Assembly (NCBI GenBank): GCA_947499505.1
Contig: CANMOQ010000003.1
Coordinates: 413,562 to 477,561 of the forward strand
DNA: 64,000 bases
Direction of reading: 5' to 3'
Origin: an uncultured Erythrobacter sp.
GTDB taxonomy: Bacteria > Pseudomonadota > Alphaproteobacteria > Sphingomonadales > Sphingomonadaceae
The position numbers and the translations under genes are program-made. This document shows, piece after piece, positions 33,173-40,220 of this stretch. The stretch's first letter is position 1; each line of letters starts with the position of its first letter. Below the pieces are notes generated by a model, which did not search any database, was not told where the DNA came from, and saw only the letters and a program-made list of their open reading frames with translations.

Positions 33173-34807
33173 CTATTCAGACAAATCAGCCCAGCGCACA
33201 CGCACGGAGCCAGAGCTCGACTCAACACGGGCCTGCAGGCCGTTCTCCGCCATCAGCTCTGCCGCGCGAGCGGCGTTTTCTGCATCGCCTGAAATCACCA
33301 CAGGCACGTCGAGCCTTTGCCCCGCCCAAGCGGTAATCAGCAGCGCATTCATCCCCTCGACCGTCGGCTCGCCGTCTTCAAACGCGATGATGCTCGGCAA
33401 ACTGCCCATTGGTGGCAGCAGCTCGATCGTCCATTCAGGCTCCGTTGCAGCAATTCGCTGCTCCAGCGTGCGGTAGGCAGACAAAGACGCCCCTTCGAGC
33501 CGCTGTGAACGCACCATCGCCTTGCGCCGTGTACGGTCAACCAGCACATCATCCTCTGGCACGCCCGCTACCAAGGCCAACCGCTGCGCCAGATCTTCAG
33601 CCCTTTCCGTTTCAGCCGCTTCCTCACGAGCGCGTAGGGCCGACAATTCCGCCTGTTCCGCCGCACTTGCACTCGTCCCGACCTGATATTGCACCAGTGT
33701 CAGCTCAACTGGTTGATCAAGCCGCGCCGCCAGAGCGCGCTCAGCTTCAACTTCGGCTTCCGCCTTGAGCACCGGTGTCAGCACCGTCGCCGATACTGAA
33801 ACCGGGTCCGTGCCAAACTCGATTTCTAGATCGGTAAGACGCGAGCGGTTATCGAAGCTTTCCTCAATCTCTCCGCGCACAATCCGCTGAGCGTTTGCTT
33901 CCCATGCGATCTGTTGCAGCGAAAAGGCAAGCGGGATCGCCAGAGCCAGGAATACGGTTGCGACAGCCAGATTCTGGAACAGGGTGTTGCGTTCTGACAA
34001 GGTCGTGCGGAATCCATAAAGCCGCGCCATGCCCCAAGCGGTAAGCGCGATTGTGATAAGGTTGGTCACATAAAGCAGCAGAGCGCCGGAGAAAACAGTC
34101 CAGTTGAGGGTCGCAAGGCCAAAGCCGACGACCGCAAGCGGCGGCATCAAAGCGGTCGCAATCGCCACGCCAACAATCGTCCCCTCGCGCCCGCGGATCA
34201 TCGCATAAGCGCCCGCTAGCGCGGAAAAGAGCGCGACCATCAGGTCAAACAGGTTCGGCCGCGTTCGCGCCGCGATCTCTGGCGTGATCGTCTGGATTGG
34301 CGAGAAAAAGACCACCAGGGCGCACAGCCCAACGCCTATCACCGTACCCCAGGCCAGACTGCGCGCGGATTGTTTAAGCCATGGATAATCACCGATCGCG
34401 AGCGCAAAGCCTAGGCCCATGATCGGTCCCATCAGCGGGGATAGCAACATCGCGCCGATCACGACGGCCGGTGATGACAGCAGCAGACCAAGTATCGCGA
34501 TCCCGCCGCTCATTGCGGTCATGAACAGATAGCGTTCAGACATGGCGCAATCCTCGCGCCGTTTCTCAATCACCTTGGATTGCTGAACAGTGCCGACCAC
34601 ATCTTCGAGCCACCACCGCTGCCAGCTGAACAGCACCCGCGAAAAACTCGACTTCGACGGGGTGGGATCCGGATGGCCGGTCGCTTTAGAAGCGGCAGAG
34701 GTGACGGTAGAGGAGGAGGCCGCCGCCATGGCCGAGCCCTGGCCTGTATTGCGCGCGGTATCCTGGTCCTCGCCCAAGTCCGCCTTGCGATCCCCGTCAT
34801 TGCTCAT
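33173..34807 (-). CDS. DUF389-family multi-pass membrane protein
   Basis: This 544-aa protein has a low-complexity N-terminus, WQRWWLEDVVGTVQQSKVIE, and a DUF389 membrane domain with about seven to eight spans (AVVIGAMLLSPLMGPIMGLG, GTIVGVAIATALMPPLAVVG, FSGALLLYVTNLITIALTAW), then a long soluble C-terminal region rich in coiled-coil and beta segments. The family is widespread, its function unresolved; the GAMLLSPLMGPI repeat resembles transporter-like halves. It is transcribed alone, divergent from telA. Confidence 0.85.
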   Translation of the reverse strand: MSNDGDRKADLGEDQDTARNTGQGSAMAAASSSTVTSAASKATGHPDPTPSKSSFSRVLFSWQRWWLEDVVGTVQQSKVIEKRREDCAMSERYLFMTAMSGGIAILGLLLSSPAVVIGAMLLSPLMGPIMGLGFALAIGDYPWLKQSARSLAWGTVIGVGLCALVVFFSPIQTITPEIAARTRPNLFDLMVALFSALAGAYAMIRGREGTIVGVAIATALMPPLAVVGFGLATLNWTVFSGALLLYVTNLITIALTAWGMARLYGFRTTLSERNTLFQNLAVATVFLALAIPLAFSLQQIAWEANAQRIVRGEIEESFDNRSRLTDLEIEFGTDPVSVSATVLTPVLKAEAEVEAERALAARLDQPVELTLVQYQVGTSASAAEQAELSALRAREEAAETERAEDLAQRLALVAGVPEDDVLVDRTRRKAMVRSQRLEGASLSAYRTLEQRIAATEPEWTIELLPPMGSLPSIIAFEDGEPTVEGMNALLITAWAGQRLDVPVVISGDAENAARAAELMAENGLQARVESSSGSVRVRWADLSE

Positions 34808-34954
34808 GATTATGTCCGTGTCTTTCTGTGCTCACGTGAATCCGGTTACGCGGAAACGCGCGCAAACAAAAGCATGCTTGCAAAAGGCCGCCTATCACGC
34901 GGCCATCGCCTGCGCGCTTTTGGATGGACGCATGCCCGGCGATAAGGCACTATC

Positions 34955-34983
34955 TTGAATAGTGTGTCTTAGATTACTAATAC
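34955..34983 (+). promoter_or_regulatory. candidate promoter of the telA operon
   Basis: TTGAAT (34955-34960) and TAATAC (34978-34983) are 17 nt apart, about 90 bp before the telA ATG. A short inverted repeat CACTAT-CTTGA-ATAGTG overlaps the -35. The 260-bp divergent region between the DUF389 gene and telA shows nothing else. Confidence 0.4.
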
Positions 34984-35069
34984 AGTAAGAGAGATGCAGC
35001 CAGTTCAAGCCGCTGCCACCAGCAAATAGGCTGGCGTAAGCCACGACTTCAGGGAGTTGAAGAAGCCCG

Positions 35070-36281
35070 ATGAATACGACGGAAACCAAGACCAAGACGG
35101 CCACCGATTTTGAATTGAGCCCGCCGGATCCCGTGCCAGCGGTTGCGCCGGAAAAGGCCGCAGGCCTGGTCCCGGTCGATGAGGAAAAGAAGTCCAAGCT
35201 CGATGAGAAGGTCGATGGCTTTGTGACGGAACTCGTCGCTGAGGACGCCAACTCGCCGGCCTTTGGCGAGAAGGTCGATCAGATCACCCGCATGGGGCAG
35301 GAGCAAATCCGCGCCGCTGCCGCAATGTCCAACCGCTTCCTCGATCGCCCCGTGCGTTCAATGGACGGCGACGGCACAGTTGGCGCTGATCTGGCGGAAT
35401 TGCGCCGCACGGTCGAAGACCTCGATCCGGGCCGCAAGGGCAAGCTGCTGGCACCGCGCAAGCTGTTTGGCATCATTCCGTTCGGCAACAAGCTGCAGAA
35501 CTACTTTGACAGCTACACCTCCTCGCAAGGGCACATTCAAGCGATCCTGGAGCGGCTGTCATCAGGCAAGAAAGAGCTGCACGAAGACAATGCAGCGATT
35601 GACGTCGAGCGCCAAAAGCTGTGGGCGGCGATGGGCGAGTTGGAGCAGATGATCCACATCGCCAAGAAACTCGATGAGAAGCTCGAGGCGAAAGCTGATG
35701 AGCTCGATGCGACCGATCCGGCCAAGGCAAAAGCCCTGCGAGAGAGCGCGCTGTTTTATGTGCGCCAGCGCACGCAGGATCTGCTGACGCAAATGGCGGT
35801 CAGCGTTCAGGGTTATCTCAGCCTTGATTTGGTGAAGAAAAACAATGTCGAGCTGGTCAAAGGCGTCGACCGCGCCAGCACCACTACCGTGGGCGCATTG
35901 CGCACGGCGGTAACGGTGGCTCAGGCGATGACCAACCAGCGGCTTGTGCTGGGCCAGATCACCGCGCTCAACCAGACCACCAGTGACATTATCGATTCCA
36001 CCAGCACGCTGCTGCGCGAGCAGACCGGGCAGATCCACGAACAAGCCGCCTCCAGCACCATTCCGCTGGAAACGCTGCAACGCGCATTCCAGAACATTTA
36101 TGACACGATGGATGAGGTTGACGAGTTCAAGGTGAAGGCGCTCGCCAGCATGAAGCAAACCGTCACCGTGCTGACCGATGAGGTTGAGAAGTCGAAAGGC
36201 TACATCGCCCGGGCTGAGGGTCAGTCGCAGGCGGCAGCTAAGGTCGCCTCTGAGCCGTCACTGCTGGCGCTGGATAGCTAA
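35070..36281 (+). CDS. telA: TelA-family toxic anion resistance-like protein
   Basis: This 403-aa soluble, mostly helical protein carries the TelA pattern: RTVEDLDPGRKGKL, LFGIIPFGNKLQNYFDSY, SGKKELHEDNAAIDVERQKL, ALFYVRQRTQDLLTQMAVSV, QGYLSLDLVKKNNVELVKGV and TVTVAQAMTNQRLVLGQITA-type segments. TelA was named for tellurite resistance, but its molecular role is unclear; it is typically beside an XpaC-like gene, as here. GGGAG precedes the ATG. The next gene follows eight nt downstream. Confidence 0.9.
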   Translation: MNTTETKTKTATDFELSPPDPVPAVAPEKAAGLVPVDEEKKSKLDEKVDGFVTELVAEDANSPAFGEKVDQITRMGQEQIRAAAAMSNRFLDRPVRSMDGDGTVGADLAELRRTVEDLDPGRKGKLLAPRKLFGIIPFGNKLQNYFDSYTSSQGHIQAILERLSSGKKELHEDNAAIDVERQKLWAAMGELEQMIHIAKKLDEKLEAKADELDATDPAKAKALRESALFYVRQRTQDLLTQMAVSVQGYLSLDLVKKNNVELVKGVDRASTTTVGALRTAVTVAQAMTNQRLVLGQITALNQTTSDIIDSTSTLLREQTGQIHEQAASSTIPLETLQRAFQNIYDTMDEVDEFKVKALASMKQTVTVLTDEVEKSKGYIARAEGQSQAAAKVASEPSLLALDS

Positions 36282-36289
36282 GGCTGGCG

Positions 36290-37039
36290 ATGCAAGACAC
36301 CACCACACAATCGGACCAGATCCTGAGCGCGGCGGGCAAAAGCCTGCAAGTGCAGCGCGAAGGCGGCACGCACCGGCCCGGCGATTCGATCGGCAAGGGG
36401 TCGGCGGGAATAAAAAAGACCAATTGGCTAAAGCGCTTGCGCAACGCTGTTCTTGGGGTTGTCGCTTTATGGGTTGGTCTGGGCGTCTTAGGCGCGGTTA
36501 TCGGTGGGCTTGGCACGATGGGCTTTCTAGCCGCAGTTATCGCCTCCCTCGGTGCCTTCTATCTGCTCAGTCAATACCCCAAGGTCAAAGTGCCCAAGCG
36601 CACAGAGCTGAAGCAGGGTGAGCCAAAGCAAATGGTCGCTCGCACGGAGCTGTGGCTGGAGGCTCAGCGCCCTGCTCTGCCTGCGCCAGCCGTAAAACTG
36701 GTCGATCAACTCGGCGTGCAATTGGATGCGCTGGGGCTGCAACTAGCAACCGTCGATCAATCTCACCCCAGCGTCGCCGAAGTGCGTGAGCTGGTAGGCG
36801 AGTACATCCCAGAAACGATCGACAATTACCGCAAGATCCCGGAGCATTTGCGCCGCGAGGATCATGTCGGCAAATCGGCTGACGACCGCCTGACTGATAG
36901 CCTCGGCAAGATCAGCGGCGAGCTAGACCGTGTGACGCGCCGCCTGGCCGAGGGCGCGCTGGACGATCTGGCGATCAAAGACCGCTATCTTGAATACCGT
37001 TATGGCGGGGCTGAGGCGCTGGAGGACACACCGAAATGA
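36290..37039 (+). CDS. XpaC-like membrane protein, TelA partner
   Basis: This 249-aa protein has a polar N-terminus of about 45 residues, two adjacent hydrophobic segments (AVLGVVALWVGLGVLGAVIG and GFLAAVIASLGAFYLLSQYP) and a helical C-terminal region with EVRELVGEYIPETIDNYRKI. This layout matches XpaC/5-bromo-4-chloroindolyl phosphate hydrolysis-family proteins, which neighbour telA in many genomes. The hydrolysis name is historical; no hydrolase motif is visible. Its stop overlaps the start of the PHA-type gene (ATGA). Confidence 0.7.
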   Translation: MQDTTTQSDQILSAAGKSLQVQREGGTHRPGDSIGKGSAGIKKTNWLKRLRNAVLGVVALWVGLGVLGAVIGGLGTMGFLAAVIASLGAFYLLSQYPKVKVPKRTELKQGEPKQMVARTELWLEAQRPALPAPAVKLVDQLGVQLDALGLQLATVDQSHPSVAEVRELVGEYIPETIDNYRKIPEHLRREDHVGKSADDRLTDSLGKISGELDRVTRRLAEGALDDLAIKDRYLEYRYGGAEALEDTPK

Positions 37040-37338
37040 GGATTGCCTTGCCGCACGAATTGGGGCGCGAGGAAGTTCGCCGCCGCATGCACGAGCATGC
37101 CGGTGAAATTGGCGGGTTTTTCCCCGAAGGCATGGCTGAGGTTGAAACGTCCTGGCCGCATGAGAACAGAATGGACCTGCAAGTCAGTGTGTTTGGTCAC
37201 AGTGTGATCGGCTTTGTAGAAATTGAAGACACACAGGCAATCATCGAGTTTGAACTGCCAGTAATTTTGAGCATGGCAAAACCGTTAATCGAAAAAGCTG
37301 TTCGCAAAGAAGGCGGTCGATTACTCGAAAAGCACTAA
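37036..37338 (+). CDS. polyhydroxyalkanoic acid system (PHA granule-region) protein
   Basis: This 100-aa protein begins MRIALPHELGREEVRRRM and has VETSWPHENRMDLQVSVFGH and IIEFELPVILSMAKPLIEKA, matching the small polyhydroxyalkanoic-acid-system family often encoded near PHA genes. Its role is unknown. It is coupled to the XpaC-like gene by a four-base overlap. No PHA synthase or phasin gene is in the window, so a link to PHA granules is only by family name. Confidence 0.75.
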   Translation: MRIALPHELGREEVRRRMHEHAGEIGGFFPEGMAEVETSWPHENRMDLQVSVFGHSVIGFVEIEDTQAIIEFELPVILSMAKPLIEKAVRKEGGRLLEKH

Positions 37339-37394
37339 ATCGGTCCGCTACTTTCGCTTTTCCCCACGCTTGGCAGCGGCTGAAGGCGAGCGTT

Positions 37395-38297
37395 TTAGAT
37401 CCGCTTAGCACCCACGAGCAGCGTCACTTTAGCAGCTGAAAAGTCGAACAGCTCAAGACTGCTTGCGACCACGCATTCACCCGCTTTGGCGCGGGTATCT
37501 CTGGCATCAGCTGACACCTCGCCGCCCCACGTGACCTCGCCTTCGATCGGTAGCACCAAGAGGGGACCATCCAAAGCCGCGCAAGTCTCTGCATCCGGAG
37601 CGCCTTCGACCCGGTCGACCCGGAAATGCGGCGCGTCAAACAAGACCTTCCCGCGCTGGGTGACCGTGCTCTTATGGCTGGCCTCGTACCTGCCGCCGCT
37701 TGCAACCGCCATCGCGCGCTCCAAATGCAACTCTCGCGGTCGGCCATAATCATACAGGCGAAAGGTGGTGTCGCTGTTCTGCTGCACCTCGATCAGCTTT
37801 AACCCCGGCCCAATCGCATGGACTGTTCCCGCTGGCAGAAAGAACAAGTCGCCAGCCTTCGCCTCATACCAGGTGAGCAGGCCTTCAATATCGCCGCTGA
37901 TCGCGGCCTCTTTCATTTGCTCAGACGTAACGGGCTCTTCAAAGCCAATCGCCAGCTTCGCGCCCGGCTCTGCATCGAGCACCAGCCAGCATTCATCCTT
38001 GCCCGCTTCATCACCCTCCGCATCGTCATCGCCGGGGTGCACCTGAACCGACAATTTCTCACTGGTGAAAAGGTATTTGACCAGCAATTGCTCCAGCTCT
38101 GGCGGCGGTTCAAACCACACCTCACCCACCAGCATTGGCCGGCCATCAGGACCCTTGCTGCGCGCCACCGCGCGGCGATCAAATGGCGCGGGCAGATTGG
38201 TCCGCCCCCACACCTTTTCGACCCGGCGCGTGGCCAGCTTGCGTGCGAAACGCTCCGGCTTTGGCCCGGCATGATCAGTCTCTGGGGTAGCGCTCAT
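37395..38297 (-). CDS. manA: mannose-6-phosphate isomerase, class I type
   Basis: This 300-aa cupin enzyme interconverts fructose-6-P and mannose-6-P. It has the conserved KVWGRTNLPAPF, GEVWFEPP, LSVQVHPGDDDAEG with zinc-binding glutamine and histidine, and FFLPAGTVHAIGPGLKLIEV. It is coupled by a four-base overlap to the mannose-1-phosphate guanylyltransferase gene, so together they supply GDP-mannose for polysaccharide or glycolipid synthesis. A phosphomannomutase gene is not in the window. Confidence 0.92.
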   Translation of the reverse strand: MSATPETDHAGPKPERFARKLATRRVEKVWGRTNLPAPFDRRAVARSKGPDGRPMLVGEVWFEPPPELEQLLVKYLFTSEKLSVQVHPGDDDAEGDEAGKDECWLVLDAEPGAKLAIGFEEPVTSEQMKEAAISGDIEGLLTWYEAKAGDLFFLPAGTVHAIGPGLKLIEVQQNSDTTFRLYDYGRPRELHLERAMAVASGGRYEASHKSTVTQRGKVLFDAPHFRVDRVEGAPDAETCAALDGPLLVLPIEGEVTWGGEVSADARDTRAKAGECVVASSLELFDFSAAKVTLLVGAKRI

Positions 38298-39337
38298 TGC
38301 TCATTCGGTCCTGAGAGTTTGCCGACCTTTTGCGCGCCATCGCGCGTGGTCACCAAGACCTCGTCGCCATCGACGATGATGCACACATCTTCAAGACCGA
38401 TTGCCGAAATGCGCGGCCCATCGCTGATCGCGAGAACGTTTTTGCAATCGGCAAGCTCGCTGTTTTCCGGCGCGACATTACCACCTGCATCACCTTGCAG
38501 CGCATCATGCAAAGCGGCCCAATTGCCGATGTCCGACCATCCCATATCGGCGGGCACCATTGCGGCGCGCGCGGTGTTTTCCATCACCGCATAATCGACC
38601 GACTCCCCGCTGATCGCGGCAAAGGCCTCGTCCGATGGGCTAAACCGCGCGCCGTCCTCGCGGCCATCATCGACAGCACGCCGAACCAGCTCCGCTATAT
38701 CCGGGCGATGCCGCGCCAACTCATCCAGAAACGCGCCCGCGCGAAAGGCAAAAATGCCGCCATTCCAGCTGTATTCGCCGCTTTCAAGATAGGACTGCGC
38801 GGTCGCCAAATCCGGCTTTTCGACAAAGCGCTCAATCGCGAAACCACCTGGCAAGGGCTCACCGCGCCTAAGATAGCCATAGCCCGTTTCAGGACGATCC
38901 GCCGCGATACCAAAAGATACCAAGTAATCCTGCCCCGCCAGTTCAGCAGCAGCACGGGCCGCTGCGCAAAAGGCGGAAGTATCCGCGATGTGATGGTCAC
39001 TCGGGCACACCAGCATGATCGCCGCCGGATCCAGCCGCGCCGCTGCCAGTGCTATCGCCGGGGCCGTGTTGCGCGCCGCCGGTTCAATGATCAGCCGCGC
39101 GGTGCAGTGCATCTCCGCCAATTGCTGCTCAATCAGGTCTGCATGCGCCTCGCCTGCTACGATCATAGGCGCTGCGAACTGGCTGGTGTCGCTAGTCCGC
39201 TCGATCGCCTGCTGAAACAAGGTCATCTCTCCGATCAGCGGCAGGAACGGCTTTGGCTTATCCCGGCGGCTAACCGGCCACAGCCGAGTGCCCGCGCCGC
39301 CGCACAAGATAACAGGGTGGATTTTGGCTGAGGTCAT
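38294..39337 (-). CDS. manC: mannose-1-phosphate guanylyltransferase
   Basis: This 347-aa nucleotidyltransferase has the activator motif ILCGGAGTRLWPVSR, the FVEKPD site and SWNGGIFAFRAGAF. It makes GDP-mannose from mannose-1-P and GTP. Its length corresponds to the single-domain form; the C-terminal isomerase domain found in bifunctional enzymes is supplied here by the separate manA gene that follows. A TonB-type gene precedes it by about 50 nt on the same strand. Confidence 0.93.
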   Translation of the reverse strand: MTSAKIHPVILCGGAGTRLWPVSRRDKPKPFLPLIGEMTLFQQAIERTSDTSQFAAPMIVAGEAHADLIEQQLAEMHCTARLIIEPAARNTAPAIALAAARLDPAAIMLVCPSDHHIADTSAFCAAARAAAELAGQDYLVSFGIAADRPETGYGYLRRGEPLPGGFAIERFVEKPDLATAQSYLESGEYSWNGGIFAFRAGAFLDELARHRPDIAELVRRAVDDGREDGARFSPSDEAFAAISGESVDYAVMENTARAAMVPADMGWSDIGNWAALHDALQGDAGGNVAPENSELADCKNVLAISDGPRISAIGLEDVCIIVDGDEVLVTTRDGAQKVGKLSGPNEQ

Positions 39338-39386
39338 TGTGTGGGTGGCTTAGCGCGGGAGGGACTAACGATGGGTAACCGGAACA

Positions 39387-40109
39387 TTAGAACCACCTTT
39401 GCCGCCAATAAAACGGCGCTGCAACAGGATTGCCATTGGCATCCTGAGCGGGCCGGAAACCCAGCCTGCCCTCCACCAGCTGGCACGTGATGAGGTCGGC
39501 CTCTGGATCGGGACTAGCGCGGTAGACGGAGCAATTGCGCGCGCGCCCATCGGTCCCAACCGTCACTTTCACAATCACCTCGGTGCCGCGCCGCGCTTTG
39601 CGCCCACCCTCTGGGATGGGATAATCGCGTGCATTGTTGATCGAGCCGGAGATATGCACCGGCTTGCTCACCGCAATGCCGCCCTGCCCGCCGCCGCGAT
39701 TTCCGCTGCCTGTGCCAAGGCCGCTGCCCGCTGCGCCCGTGCCATCGCCGGTTTCGCGCGCACCGGAATTGACCGCCGTGCCGGTCGAGGAGGCGCGCGG
39801 CTGAGGGCGGTCTTGCTTGATGGGAACCTTCGGAGTGGGCGCAGTGACTGGCTTTGGCACGGCCTGCCGCCCGGGATCGCCTTGCGCGCCCTCGTCAGGC
39901 TCCGGCTCGTTTTCCGGCGGCGGAGGGTCCGGCGGCGCGGTGATCGTCACCGAAAAGGTCGAGACCACGCTGCGTTCAACCGATGCTGTCAGATCCGGGG
40001 CAAAGGCGCGCGCCAGGCCGTAAAGCGCCGCCACATGCAACAGCACAATCAGCACCAGCAAAGGCCAACGCGGCCGGCGGCGACGCGCCGCATAACTTGC
40101 TTTTGCCAT
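39387..40109 (-). CDS. TonB-family protein with proline-rich linker
   Basis: This 240-aa protein has a basic N-terminus, one membrane anchor (PLLVLIVLLHVAALYGLARA), a proline-rich periplasmic linker (TAPPDPPPPENEPEP), a glycine-rich stretch and a C-terminal TonB-like domain with GRKARRGTEVIVKVTVGTDG and LGFRPAQDANGNPV. ATG at 40109 is chosen for the GGAGAGGTT before it. TonB proteins transmit proton-motive force to TBDRs; with five TBDRs in the window this is a plausible partner, but exbB/exbD are not adjacent. Confidence 0.85.
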   Translation of the reverse strand: MAKASYAARRRRPRWPLLVLIVLLHVAALYGLARAFAPDLTASVERSVVSTFSVTITAPPDPPPPENEPEPDEGAQGDPGRQAVPKPVTAPTPKVPIKQDRPQPRASSTGTAVNSGARETGDGTGAAGSGLGTGSGNRGGGQGGIAVSKPVHISGSINNARDYPIPEGGRKARRGTEVIVKVTVGTDGRARNCSVYRASPDPEADLITCQLVEGRLGFRPAQDANGNPVAAPFYWRQRWF

Positions 40110-40220
40110 AACCTCTCCGCTGTCCTTTGCGCCTTTAGGTATTTGCCCGCATCTCACTTCGAACGCGGCGGTATGCTCTATACGCCATTGTTCAAGGGTT
40201 AGCGATGGAGTGCAAGCCAC

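Noticed and set aside
33767..33780. An ACCGGT palindrome-like sequence (GAGCACCGGTGTCA)
   Set aside because: It lies inside the DUF389 coding region, far from sugar genes, and matches only one arm; chance occurrence is likely.
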